From an uncultured Duncaniella sp. (lineage in GTDB: Bacteria; Bacteroidota; Bacteroidia; Bacteroidales; Muribaculaceae), in contig NZ_CAJTMT010000007.1 in NCBI RefSeq assembly GCF_910577345.1, positions 51,871 to 115,870 of the forward strand: a stretch of 64,000 nt of DNA. Reading direction: 5' to 3'. The notes under the pieces are model-generated. The model saw only the letters and a list, made by a program, of their open reading frames with translations, made no database searches and was not told the origin of the DNA. Positions 45,774 to 54,736 of this stretch are shown here, piece by piece. Both the position numbers and the translations under genes were made by a program. The stretch's first letter is position 1; each line of letters begins with the position of its first letter.

Positions 45774-46096
45774 CCGTGCATTTCAACCCATCAATGCCGT
45801 GCATTTCAACCCATCGGCGCCGGGCATTTTCAACCCATCCGCGCCGTGCATTTTCAATCCATCGGCGCCGTGCATTTTCAACCCATCAATGCCGGGCATT
45901 TCAACCCATCGGCACCGGGCATTTTCAATATATTTTGCGCAGGGCATTTTCAACCCATCGGCACCGGGCATTTCCCACCCATCGGCGCCGTGCATTTTCA
46001 ACCCATTGGCGCCGGGCATTTTCAACCCATCGGCGCAGGGCATTTCAACCCATCCGCACCGGGCAATTTCAACCCATTAGCGCCGGGCATTTTGAC
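45774..46096. repeat. 23/24-base minisatellite, about 14 units
   Basis: Units of the form CCGGGCATTTTCAACCCATC plus a four-base end (GGCG, AATG, CGCG, GGCA) are joined directly. The unit length differs by one base because TTT and TTTT alternate, so no frame is kept through the array and it does not code for a repeat protein. It is not CRISPR: there are no unique spacers. It fills the gap before the comM stop; 46097-46187 shows nothing else. Confidence 0.85.
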
Positions 46097-46187
46097 ACAG
46101 CCGCGCGGACATTCATAACAACACATAACCCCATCCGCGCAGGTTGTTTTTCAAATCCTCCGGCCCATTTAGCCATTTATCCCACAT

Positions 46188-47822
46188 TCAAAACGGTGCT
46201 TTGTCCACGGTCTTGCCCCAGTTGCCACGGTCGAGGTTGCGGTAGGAGAGGGCTTCGTGGAGATGATGTGGGAGGATGGGGGTGTTGACGGCAGCACGGA
46301 GAGCGTCGGCCGACAAGGTGGTGCCGGTTTGGTCGGCTGTGGCGATGAGGGAGCTTGCCTGTTCAAGGTCTGCGATGGTGCGGGCCACTTTGAGGATGCG
46401 GTCGTAGGCGCGGGCACTCATGTCGAGCCGCGTCATGGCCTCACGCAAGGTTTCGAGGCCCTCACGGTCAATGGCTGCATGGGTGCGGAGAAGGCGCGAA
46501 TTCATCTGCGCATTGGAGTGGATGCCTCGCTCTCCGGCGAAGCGCAAGGCCTGTATCTCACGCGCCACGACTACACGGCGTTTCATCACCGCGCTCTTCT
46601 CCCCCTCGCGTTTCGACGACAGTTCGTCGAACGCCACTGGATAGATTTCCACCTGCAGGTCTATGCGGTCGAGAAGCGGGCCGCTGATTTTGTTGAGATA
46701 CTTCTGCACCGCTCCGGGTGAACAGATGCACTCCTTGGTCGGGTGGTTGTAGTAACCGCAGGGACAGGGATTCATCGAGGCCACGAGCATGAATCCGGCG
46801 GGATAGTCGATGGTATATTTCGCGCGGGCAATGGTGATGTGGCGGTCTTCGAGCGGTTGACGCATCACTTCGAGCACCTGGCGCGAAAATTCCGGAAATT
46901 CATCAAGGAAAAGCACACCGTTGTGGGCAAGTGAAATCTCGCCGGGCGCAGGATTTGCACCACCTCCCACGAGTGCCACGGGCGATATGGTGTGGTGTGG
47001 CGCACGATAAGGCCGTGAGGTCATCAACCGTGAACCGCTGCGCAATTTTCCTGCCACGGAGTGAATCTTTGTTGTTTCAAGTGCCTCGGCGAGGGTAAGT
47101 GGCGGAAGTATGGTCGGCAGACGCTTGGCCATCATGGACTTGCCCGCTCCGGGAGGGCCGACCATAAGAATGTTATGGCCTCCTGCACATGCCACCTCGA
47201 AGGCCCTCTTGACCAATTCCTGACCCTTCACCTCCGAGAAATCGCAGTCGAAAATGGCCGATGCGCGGGCGAATTCCTCCCGTGTGTTGACCACGACCGG
47301 TGTCGGTACGCTCTTTCCTGTCGCAAATTCAATCACCTCGCGGAGTGTCGACATGCCGTAGACCTCCAGATTGTTGACCACTGCGGCCTCCGTTGCGTTG
47401 GCCACAGGCACTATCATCCCCTTGAATCCCATTTCCCGTGCCTTTATGGCCATAGGCAATACACCCTTTATCGGCAGGATGGAGCCGTCGAGCGAGAGTT
47501 CGCCCATTATCATGAAGGAGTCGAGCGGAATCGACGGACTTATCTGCTCACATGCGGCCAATATACCTATGGCGATGGGCAAGTCGTAGGCGGCTCCCTC
47601 CTTGCGCACATCGGCTGGGGAGAGGTTGACGACCGTGCGCCGACGGGGCCATTTGTAGCCCGACTGGCTTATCGCGGAAACCACTCTCTGATAGCTCTCC
47701 TTGACGGCTGTATCTGCCATCCCGACAAGCGAGAACTGCACACCGTTTTCCGATACGGTCTCGATGGTGATGATGAGAGCGTCAATGCCTTGCACTGCTG
47801 CACCGTAGGTCTTGATTAGCAT
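46188..47822 (-). CDS. comM: YifB family Mg-chelatase-like AAA ATPase (ComM)
   Basis: The 544-residue product has the N-terminal ChlI/Lon-like fold (about 20-150), Walker A GPPGAGKS (222-229), Walker B GVLFLDEFPEF (about 297-307), the cysteine-rich NPCPCGYYNHPTKECIC loop and the Mg_chelatase C-terminal domain. ComM is a hexameric branch-migration helicase that helps to integrate DNA during natural transformation; many non-competent bacteria also carry it. The size is typical and the start clear. Confidence 0.95.
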   Translation of the reverse strand: MLIKTYGAAVQGIDALIITIETVSENGVQFSLVGMADTAVKESYQRVVSAISQSGYKWPRRRTVVNLSPADVRKEGAAYDLPIAIGILAACEQISPSIPLDSFMIMGELSLDGSILPIKGVLPMAIKAREMGFKGMIVPVANATEAAVVNNLEVYGMSTLREVIEFATGKSVPTPVVVNTREEFARASAIFDCDFSEVKGQELVKRAFEVACAGGHNILMVGPPGAGKSMMAKRLPTILPPLTLAEALETTKIHSVAGKLRSGSRLMTSRPYRAPHHTISPVALVGGGANPAPGEISLAHNGVLFLDEFPEFSRQVLEVMRQPLEDRHITIARAKYTIDYPAGFMLVASMNPCPCGYYNHPTKECICSPGAVQKYLNKISGPLLDRIDLQVEIYPVAFDELSSKREGEKSAVMKRRVVVAREIQALRFAGERGIHSNAQMNSRLLRTHAAIDREGLETLREAMTRLDMSARAYDRILKVARTIADLEQASSLIATADQTGTTLSADALRAAVNTPILPHHLHEALSYRNLDRGNWGKTVDKAPF

Positions 47823-47830
47823 GGTAATTG

Positions 47831-47915
47831 AGAGTATAGAGGTTAAAGTATAGAGTATAGAATTTTCAGTATAGAGATTTTTTCAGTATAGAGGGTAAAG
47901 TATAGAGTATAGATA
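47831..47915. repeat. Short AGTATAGAG repeat array upstream of comM
   Basis: AGTATAGAG or GTATAGA recurs about seven times in roughly 85 bases between metH and comM. No TAnnTTTG box is in it. Confidence 0.65.
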
Positions 47916-47935
47916 ATAGCCATGCTGGATGCTTT

Positions 47936-47961
47936 GTAGGGACGCGCTGTAGCGCGTATGC
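47936..47961 (+). repeat. GGGACGC hairpin element, diverged copy B4
   Basis: The frame GTAGGGACGC is kept, but the arms changed to ACGCGCTGTAGCGCGT, which still pairs. Both arms changed together compared with B1-B3. Confidence 0.65.
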
Positions 47962-48029
47962 CAAGTGAGGGTGGCTATTTTCTAATGTATCTGTATTTCC
48001 CTATGAATTATCTATGTAGCATATAGGCC

Positions 48030-51000
48030 TCAATTATGCGCGAGGAGTTTGCGGATTTCCTCTATCGGTAACTTCCGGCGCAGGGCATAGTCGGCCATCT
48101 GGTCCTCGCCGACCGGGCCGATGAGGAAATAGGAGGCTTCCGGATGGGCTATGTAGAGGCCACATACAGTTGCCGAGGGTTCCATAGCTCCATTTTCGGT
48201 AAGGCTCACGCCGATTTCTTCGAAGCGGAGGAGGGGGGCGAGTTCGTGGGTGAGTTTCTGGTCGGGCAGGGAGGGATAGCCGACAGCCGGGCGTATGCCG
48301 CTGTAACGGCCTTGGAACAGTTCGTGGATGGTCAGGGATTCATCCTTTGCATAGCCCCAAAGCTCACGGCGCACTTTCGAGTGCAGATACTCTGAGGCTG
48401 CTTCGGCGATGCGGTGACCGATGCTCTGGACGAGTAGGGAGCGATAGCTGTCACCCTCCGCATCGAAGCGTTCGCGCTGTTTCGAGAGGTCGACTGTGAC
48501 GGCAAAAGCGCCGATGTGGTCATTCTCCAGAAGGATGTAGTCGGCAAGTGAGCGTGTCGGAGCATCCTTTTCGGGAGTCTGCGACCGCAGGGTCGGGATA
48601 CGCACCGTGGAGCTTTCACCCTCTTTCGCTTCTGCGGTCGATATGATGATGTCGTCACCTTCGGGATATGCTTCGGTCAGGGTGACGACAGCTTTGCAGA
48701 CCGTCCCATCGCGTTGGAGTTCGCGCAGGAGAGCTGAAGCATCGTCATAGAGCTTCAACACCTCCTCACCCTTCTGCACGTCGCCGTGGCAATGCTTCTC
48801 TATCCATGCGCGGCGGCAGGAGGGGCAGTCATGGAGTGTGGTGACCGATGAGAAGTCGCCCGGCATCTTCCATGCGTTGCAGAAGAAGCGCCAGTTGATG
48901 AATGGCAGCACTTCCGACAAGGGAATATCCATCACAGTGCGCCCCTTGACCGCAGGCTCCACGGGATTATGCTGTTGCAGTGAGTGGCGGATTGAGCGCT
49001 TGCGCGCCTCTTCGAGAGGAATTTTGGGCGTGTTGCGGAGCTGTTCGCGTTGGCGCAGGGTGGAATATTCGTCGCGGAGTGCACGGATGTAGTCCTCGCG
49101 TGTAGACGAGTTGAGTAGACGGGCGGCGATGAGAGGGTTTTGCGATGCGTCGGGAACATGGATGACCGGTGCGGAATAGCAGGGTGCTATTTTCACGGCT
49201 GTGTGGATGCGCGATGTTGTGGCACCTCCGACCATCACCGGGATGTCGAGTCCGCTCTTTTCCATCAGTTCGACCACATGGGCCATCTCCTCAAGCGAGG
49301 GGGTGATGAGGCCGGAGAGACACACGAGGTCAGGTTTCTCGGCTATGGCTGTGCTGACGATTTTCTCCGCCGGAACCATCACGCCGAGGTCGATGACCTC
49401 GTAGTTGTTGCAGGCGAGGACAATCGAGACTATATTCTTTCCGATGTCGTGGACATCACCCTTAACCGTCGCGAATATCACTTTTCCGGCTTTTGCGGCC
49501 TCGCGTGAATCTTTCCGCGCCTCGATGGCAGGGGTGAGGATGCTGACGGCGCGTTTCATCGTGCGGGCGGTCTTCACGACCTGCGGCAGAAACATCTTCC
49601 CTTCGCCGAAGAGTCGCCCGACGCGGTTCATTCCCTCCATCAGAGGGCCGTCGATGATACTGACGGGGTCCGGATACTTTTCAAGAGCCTCGGCAAGGTC
49701 GCTGTCGAGATGGTCATAGATACCCTTGACAAGCGCATGGGTCAGGCGCTCCTCAACCGTGAGTTTGTGCCATTCCTCCTCTTTGGCAGCGGTTGCTGTG
49801 CCGGACTGCGAGGCGGATTCCTTCTCGCGCAGCATCTGCTGGGCGTGTTCGATCAGTTCCTCCGCAGCCTCCTCGCGCCGGTAGAGCACGACGTCCTCCA
49901 ACAGCGAACGCAGTTCCGGCTCGATGTCCTCGTAGGTGACAGCCGAGGAGGGGTTGACAATCGCCATATCCATTCCTGCGGCGATTGCATGATAGAGGAA
50001 GACGGCGTGCATGGCCTCGCGGAGATAGTTGTTGCCACGGAAGGAGAAGGAGAGGTTGCTGACACCTCCGCTCACCTTTGCGCCCGGCAGATTCTCCTTT
50101 ATCCACCTGACAGCGCGGATGAAGTCGAGTCCGTAGCGGTCATGTTCCTTCATTCCGGTTGCTATGGCGAGGATGTTGGGGTCGAAGATGATGTCTTCGG
50201 GGTTGAAATCGAGGCCTTCGGTCAGCAGACGATAGGCGCGGGCGCAGACTTCGGTCTTGCGTTCGAATGTGTCGGCCTGACCGGTTTCGTCGAAGGCCAT
50301 GACGACAGTGGCCGCTCCGAGCTGCATGATGCGCCGTGCATGTTCGAGGAAAGGTTGCTCACCCTCCTTGAGCGATATGGAGTTGACTATCGGCTTTCCC
50401 TGCACGCATTTCAGCGCGGCTTCGATTACCTCCCATTTCGATGAGTCGATCATGACCGGTACACGCGCTATGTCTGGCTCGGAGGCGATGAGGTTGAGGA
50501 AGCCACACATCTCCTTGCGGGCATCCATCATGCCGTCGTCCATATTGATGTCGATAATCTGTGCACCGTCCTCCACCTGCTTGCGCGCGATGGTCAAGGC
50601 TTCGTCGAGTTTTCCCTCCTTGATGAGGCGCAGGAACTTGCGCGACCCGGCCACATTGCAGCGCTCACCGACGTTGACGAAGAGCGAGTCTGGTCGGATG
50701 TCGACCGGTTCGAGGCCTGAAAGGTGCATGGCAGCCGGAATTTCGGGCAGGGGACGGGGGGAATGGCATTTGGCCTCAGCAGCTATGGCTGCGATATGGG
50801 CGGGGGTGGTGCCGCAGCAGCCGCCGACTATGTTGAGCAAGCCTTGCGAGAGATATTCGCGGATGTGGAGGGCCATTGTCTCCGGTGTTTCCTCATATTC
50901 ACCCATTGCGTTGGGGAGTCCGGCATTGGGATGGCAACTGACCGGCATGGGGGAGATGCGGACGAGTTCGGCGACATGGGGGAGCATGTCAGCGGCTCCG

Positions 51001-51737
51001 AACGAGCAGTTGATGCCGACGGTGGCAATGTCGGCATGGCCGATGGAGGCGAGGAATGCTTTGAGTGTCTGGCCTGAGAAGGTGCGGCCGTCAGGACCGG
51101 AGATGGTCACCGACACCATTACAGGACATCTTTTCCCGCAATCGTCCATGGCCTGACGGGCAGCGTCGAGTCCGGCTTTGAGGTTGAGGGTGTCGAAGAC
51201 GGTTTCGAAGAGCAGGAGGTCAACGCCCCCCTCGATAAGTGCGACTGTCTGTTCGCGGTAGGCATTGAAAAGGTCATCGAATGTCACGGCACGGAAGGCG
51301 GGATCGTTGACATCGGGGCTCATCGAGGCGGTCTTGTTGGTCGGCCCTACCGAACCGGCTACCAGTATGGGGCGGCCGAGTTCTGCCGAGCGGCTGTCGG
51401 CGAGTTCCCGCAGCAGTCTGGCGGCCTCGCGGTTGATTTCTCCGACGAGGCCCTCCATCCCGTAGTCGGCCATTGAGATGGCGTTGGCGTTGAAGGTGTC
51501 GGTAGAGATTATGTCGGCTCCCGCGTCGATATATCTTTCGGCTATCTCCCGGATTATGTCGGGGCGGGTGAGTACGAGCAGGTCATTGTTTCCGCGCAGG
51601 TCGCAGAGGCTGTCACTGAAGCGACTCCCGCGGAAGTCTGCCTCGGTGAGACCGTAGGACTGTATCATGGTGCCGGTGGCACCGTCAAGGATGAGTATGC
51701 GCTCGGCAAGGAGGTTTGAGAAATCTTTATTATCCAC
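48030..51737 (-). CDS. metH: Cobalamin-dependent methionine synthase
   Basis: The 1235-residue product has all four modules: homocysteine-binding domain (1-330, LDGATGTMIQ, GINCSFG and the zinc cysteines GGCCGTTPAH), pterin-binding domain (about 350-610, NVGERCNVAGS), cobalamin-binding domain (about 660-900, with the GDVHDIGKNI histidine-on motif and GLITPSL) and the AdoMet reactivation domain (about 920-1235, RPAVGYPSLPDQ). It transfers the methyl group of methyl-tetrahydrofolate to homocysteine through cobalamin. The length is typical. No cobalamin or SAM riboswitch is visible in the 381-base upstream gap, but its promoter region is almost identical to that of the SGNH hydrolase gene. Confidence 0.97.
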   Translation of the reverse strand: MDNKDFSNLLAERILILDGATGTMIQSYGLTEADFRGSRFSDSLCDLRGNNDLLVLTRPDIIREIAERYIDAGADIISTDTFNANAISMADYGMEGLVGEINREAARLLRELADSRSAELGRPILVAGSVGPTNKTASMSPDVNDPAFRAVTFDDLFNAYREQTVALIEGGVDLLLFETVFDTLNLKAGLDAARQAMDDCGKRCPVMVSVTISGPDGRTFSGQTLKAFLASIGHADIATVGINCSFGAADMLPHVAELVRISPMPVSCHPNAGLPNAMGEYEETPETMALHIREYLSQGLLNIVGGCCGTTPAHIAAIAAEAKCHSPRPLPEIPAAMHLSGLEPVDIRPDSLFVNVGERCNVAGSRKFLRLIKEGKLDEALTIARKQVEDGAQIIDINMDDGMMDARKEMCGFLNLIASEPDIARVPVMIDSSKWEVIEAALKCVQGKPIVNSISLKEGEQPFLEHARRIMQLGAATVVMAFDETGQADTFERKTEVCARAYRLLTEGLDFNPEDIIFDPNILAIATGMKEHDRYGLDFIRAVRWIKENLPGAKVSGGVSNLSFSFRGNNYLREAMHAVFLYHAIAAGMDMAIVNPSSAVTYEDIEPELRSLLEDVVLYRREEAAEELIEHAQQMLREKESASQSGTATAAKEEEWHKLTVEERLTHALVKGIYDHLDSDLAEALEKYPDPVSIIDGPLMEGMNRVGRLFGEGKMFLPQVVKTARTMKRAVSILTPAIEARKDSREAAKAGKVIFATVKGDVHDIGKNIVSIVLACNNYEVIDLGVMVPAEKIVSTAIAEKPDLVCLSGLITPSLEEMAHVVELMEKSGLDIPVMVGGATTSRIHTAVKIAPCYSAPVIHVPDASQNPLIAARLLNSSTREDYIRALRDEYSTLRQREQLRNTPKIPLEEARKRSIRHSLQQHNPVEPAVKGRTVMDIPLSEVLPFINWRFFCNAWKMPGDFSSVTTLHDCPSCRRAWIEKHCHGDVQKGEEVLKLYDDASALLRELQRDGTVCKAVVTLTEAYPEGDDIIISTAEAKEGESSTVRIPTLRSQTPEKDAPTRSLADYILLENDHIGAFAVTVDLSKQRERFDAEGDSYRSLLVQSIGHRIAEAASEYLHSKVRRELWGYAKDESLTIHELFQGRYSGIRPAVGYPSLPDQKLTHELAPLLRFEEIGVSLTENGAMEPSATVCGLYIAHPEASYFLIGPVGEDQMADYALRRKLPIEEIRKLLAHN

Positions 51738-51848
51738 TTGTGTTCAGTATTGAGTGTCGTTTAAGTGGAGAGAGTTGATAATGGGTTTGGTCGTGATGGA
51801 AATATATGACACGGATGCCCATGGAAACTGTGATAGTTAGCTTCTCCA

Positions 51849-51878
51849 CAAAATTAAAAGTTTTTATTGTGACCGCAA
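51849..51878 (-). promoter_or_regulatory. Promoter of metH (twin of the promoter at 54506)
   Basis: On the minus strand TTTTTTG, a 19-base spacer and TAATTTTG (51849-51856). About 55 bases around it, including AAAAATTAAC upstream, match the promoter of the SGNH hydrolase gene. Confidence 0.75.
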
Positions 51879-52011
51879 AAAATAGACGGTTAATTTTTGG
51901 TTCATATCAATTCAAGAAGGGTGGATAGGGCAACGGCTGTCGGACTGATTATAATTCCGGATGCTTGAATCTTACGGATTTAACGGTTGTGTTAACTAAT
52001 ATTAACAAATC

Positions 52012-52020
52012 GGGGGGGGG
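52012..52020 (+). other. G9 homopolymer next to the lipocalin-like gene promoter
   Basis: Nine G's end 18 bases before the -7 box at 52039, where a -33 element would normally be. Length change here would alter promoter geometry. Confidence 0.75.
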
Positions 52021-52038
52021 TAATTTGAGCAGTTTACC

Positions 52039-52046
52039 TATATTTG
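52039..52046 (+). promoter_or_regulatory. -7 box of the lipocalin-like lipoprotein gene
   Basis: TATATTTG, perfect. The G9 run occupies the expected -33 position. The ATG is about 73 bases downstream. Confidence 0.6.
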
Positions 52047-52118
52047 CAAACAATTATGTTCTTGTTCGTTTATGTTGGCTTATGACGCTAAATCTTAGAT
52101 AATTAATAATTTAATAGA

Positions 52119-53147
52119 ATGATGAAAACCAGTAAACTGAATCAGTTTGTAGCAATATTTATTGCTTTGTTCATGACTTTGGCCGTGTCGTCCTGTAGTA
52201 GTGACGATGATGATGACAAGAAGTTTGATGTGCCTCAGGAGCTTATCGGCACATGGAACCTCTATGGTATGCAGTACACATTCAATGCTGACGGTACCGG
52301 CTATATCTCGGGTGACTTTGATGATGAGGATATGAGTGCGAGAACTGTGTCCGGCTTATCATCCCGCTCAGGGAGAATGACGTTGAAATTCTCCTACACC
52401 TATAATGCATCCGAGCATAGCGTGGTGATTAATTGTATGGGTGAAAAAGAGCGTTGGCAGATTGTGGAACTGAGCGACGGTTTGCTTGTCATAATTGATT
52501 CGGAGGGCGAAAGGATGACACTTGTGAAGGAAGGAGCGGTGGATCCGAGCGTTCCCGATACTGATTATGCTCCATGTCCTCTATCCACACTTATCGGTGA
52601 TTGGGGCGTCGCAGGCCGTGCGATGTATGGGTTCAACTCAGAAGGGTATATGAAGTGGTTTATGGCTGACGGCGAACACTTTGAACCCGGAACATACAGT
52701 TACGATGCAGAGAAGGGTATTCTTGATACATCCGAGGGTGGCAGTGTGAGCGTAAGGAAGGTGACAGACGATATAATCATGCTTTGGGATAACAGCGAGG
52801 CCGTCAAGGCTCCTTTCCTGCTGACCAGAATCACAAAGGAACCTTTTACAGTCGGTGACATATCCTTGCTTTATGACAAGACTTGGACAATGGTTGGCAT
52901 AGCGACGCTTGACAATCGTCCCGCTTATCCCTGGACATACTATTTTGATTCCAAAGGCATCTGGAGTTCAAGTGTGCAGGGCAGTGCTATGGGTGGTTCT
53001 TTCCGGTATGAGTCAAGTACAAAAACTTTGGTTCTGAATATGATGGATGATGACATGGAATATAAAGTCATAAGCCTTACCTCTGATAAGGTGGTATTGT
53101 CTGTCGATTCAAGAATGATGGAAATGGTTGTAATGCCCGGGAAATAA
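52119..53147 (+). CDS. Lipoprotein with lipocalin-like domains
   Basis: The 342-residue product has a lipoprotein signal with Cys26 followed by a D-rich linker (SSCSSDDDDDKK). Three repeats of a lipocalin-like or DUF5004-like beta pattern follow: LIGTWNLYGMQYTFNADGTG, LIGDWGVAGRAMYGFNSEGY and LYDKTWTMVGIATLDNR. Such proteins are cell-surface or periplasmic lipoproteins of unknown ligand in Bacteroidales. The second ATG (52122) is an equally good start. Expression may depend on the nearby G9 run. Confidence 0.75.
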   Translation: MMKTSKLNQFVAIFIALFMTLAVSSCSSDDDDDKKFDVPQELIGTWNLYGMQYTFNADGTGYISGDFDDEDMSARTVSGLSSRSGRMTLKFSYTYNASEHSVVINCMGEKERWQIVELSDGLLVIIDSEGERMTLVKEGAVDPSVPDTDYAPCPLSTLIGDWGVAGRAMYGFNSEGYMKWFMADGEHFEPGTYSYDAEKGILDTSEGGSVSVRKVTDDIIMLWDNSEAVKAPFLLTRITKEPFTVGDISLLYDKTWTMVGIATLDNRPAYPWTYYFDSKGIWSSSVQGSAMGGSFRYESSTKTLVLNMMDDDMEYKVISLTSDKVVLSVDSRMMEMVVMPGK

Positions 53148-53168
53148 GATTTTAAATTGATATGAGAG

Positions 53169-53205
53169 CTGTATCATAATTCGGAATTTCCGTTTTTTGA
53201 TACAG
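53169..53205. terminator. Hairpin after the lipocalin-like gene
   Basis: CTGTATCA (53169-53176) pairs with TGATACAG (53198-53205), and a TTTTTT run lies inside the right side. TGATACAG occurs again at 53334, outside the next hairpin. Confidence 0.5.
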
Positions 53206-53320
53206 AACCACAAAAGGGCATAAGCGACAAAAGATATATAGTTTTCTGTAAGATTGAAAGTTATCTTCAGATTCTCTATTTATATCTTTTGTCGCTTATG
53301 CTCTTTTGTACTTTTGTATC
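53199..53320. repeat. Long CATAAG inverted repeat (copy C2)
   Basis: The arms GATACAG...GGGCATAAGCGACAAAAG and GATACAA...GAGCATAAGCGACAAAAG (right arm read as reverse complement) pair over about 40 bases. It lies between two convergent genes. Confidence 0.85.
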
Positions 53321-53393
53321 CTCTGTGAGGATTTGATACAGTATTCTTCCGGGATGTGTGGTAGATTGGGAAAGAAATGGAGGAGATGATGTG

Positions 53394-54473
53394 TCAGGGG
53401 ATGAGGGTGCGGAGGTAGGTGGTCAGCTCTCCGGCGTTTTTGGCTGCCTGGGCGGCTGAGGGGTGATAGTCCGCGCCATAGCCCAGCTCTCCGGTCTGTT
53501 CGGAAAGGTCGAAGCGATAGACATTGTCGTTGCCTTCGGCAAGACGGTCGAGCGAGGCTTTCACGTCGTCGAGGGCCTGTCCGTGGAGCATCGGGCCTGT
53601 CAGCAATACAATCTTGGCCTGTGGCTGGAGGATGTGGAGATGGGCGAGGAATTTCTTATATGCCGTCTCGAAAAGTTCGATGTCGTAGTTGTCCAGCGAG
53701 GTGTCGTTGGTGCCGAGGTTGATGCAGATGATGTCGGGGCGGAATGATCGGTGGTTCCAGTAGTGGGAGGGGTTGTAGATGAGGGTGCGGTCATATTCGA
53801 CCGGCATACGTTCGGCGGGGGTGCCTTCGCGCGGACCGCCGTAGCTGCGATACATGCCTATGCCCGAGCGGGCCACGATGTTGAAGTCGGCATCAAGCGC
53901 GCGGGCGGTGAGATAAGCATAGCTGAGGGTATGGTTCTCGGTATCGTAGCTGAAATGGATGTCGCCGCTATCGGCTTCCGTGCCGTAGCCGCAGGTGATG
54001 GAATTGCCGATGAATTCAATCTTCAAGCCGGGGCGTTGGGGAGCGGGGAGGAGCTTGGCATTGTCGCCGGTGATGGTGAATCCGCGGAATTCGGGGTGCT
54101 TCTCGTAGCCCTCGATGGCGTAGGTCACGCGCAGCGAGTGGGGGCCATCGGCGAGTGAATCGGCGAGGGTGATGAGTGAATCGGAGGGGGTGAAGTTGAT
54201 TTTGAACGGAGCCATCGAGTCGACCTCGACCATGAACTGTCCGCTGCCGGGCGAGGCTGCCATGGCTATGCCGTTGCCCTCGAAGTTGAGCATGGCGGTT
54301 GTGCCGGGATAGGTGAAGGTCGGGGCTGTTGAGTCGGTGACGAGTATGCGGCCCATATAGAGAATGGCCGGGTCCGTCGGCTCTACATCGACAGAGTGTC
54401 GGCCCGAGCATGAAACTGCCAGAAGCATGAGGGCTGTCAGCCCCAAAGATTTGATTTTAAGAAATGTGCCCAT
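53394..54473 (-). CDS. SGNH/GDSL hydrolase lipoprotein (CE2-like acetyl esterase)
   Basis: The 359-residue product has a lipobox with Cys22 (LLAVSCSG), an N-terminal jelly-roll (about 40-140) and an SGNH hydrolase domain: block I IGNSITCGYG with Ser158, GTND (254-257) and Asp335-x-His337 in DYHPS. The jelly-roll plus SGNH order is that of carbohydrate esterase family 2, which removes acetyl groups from xylan or mannan sugars. Block I has GNS in place of GDS. I chose ATG 54473 because the longer frame would read through the promoter at 54506-54535 and lose the lipobox. Confidence 0.85.
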   Translation of the reverse strand: MGTFLKIKSLGLTALMLLAVSCSGRHSVDVEPTDPAILYMGRILVTDSTAPTFTYPGTTAMLNFEGNGIAMAASPGSGQFMVEVDSMAPFKINFTPSDSLITLADSLADGPHSLRVTYAIEGYEKHPEFRGFTITGDNAKLLPAPQRPGLKIEFIGNSITCGYGTEADSGDIHFSYDTENHTLSYAYLTARALDADFNIVARSGIGMYRSYGGPREGTPAERMPVEYDRTLIYNPSHYWNHRSFRPDIICINLGTNDTSLDNYDIELFETAYKKFLAHLHILQPQAKIVLLTGPMLHGQALDDVKASLDRLAEGNDNVYRFDLSEQTGELGYGADYHPSAAQAAKNAGELTTYLRTLIP

Positions 54474-54505
54474 TGAAAAAACAGTAATCGTGGGTAGGTT
54501 TCCCA

Positions 54506-54535
54506 CAAAATTAAAGGTTTTTATCGTGATGGCAA
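54506..54535 (-). promoter_or_regulatory. Promoter of the SGNH hydrolase gene (twin of the metH promoter)
   Basis: TTTTTTG, 19-base spacer and TAATTTTG (54506-54513) on the minus strand, with the same surrounding AT-rich sequence as upstream of metH. Confidence 0.75.
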
Positions 54536-54607
54536 AAAATAGGCCGTTAATTTTTGATTTATGGTGGCGATTGCAGGCAGATTGTGCGATAATAATCCGG
54601 GAATAAA

Positions 54608-54732
54608 TTGCATATCCCAAATAAAATCAGTAACTTGCGATGCGCCATTCTCCAATCGCCTCAAACGGCTATGCCATGAAAAATTCATAACAGGGTTTGT
54701 TTCTTGCGATAGAGATATTTTCAGCAAAGAGT
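54608..54732 (+). repeat. 125-base duplicated block, copy 1
   Basis: It is identical to 56440-56564 except for four substitutions that I count, with no gap. It ends four bases before the ATG of the small lipoprotein gene at 54737. It begins TTGCATATCCC and ends GCAAAGAGT. Confidence 0.9.
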
Positions 54733-54736
54733 GTCT

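Noticed and set aside
45774..46096. CRISPR-like array
   Set aside because: Repeats join directly with no unique spacers and the units vary; no cas genes are near. It is a minisatellite.
45664..46288. Open frames of 90-170 codons in the 23/24-base array
   Set aside because: All three frames are open because the repeat lacks stop codons; unit length changes break any constant frame, and there is no promoter or homology.
51738..52118. Cobalamin or SAM riboswitch before metH
   Set aside because: None of the conserved boxes of these riboswitches is visible, and a complete promoter sits close to the gene.
53394..54620. Longer SGNH hydrolase starting at 54620
   Set aside because: It would read through the promoter at 54506-54535; the start at 54473 gives a proper lipobox.
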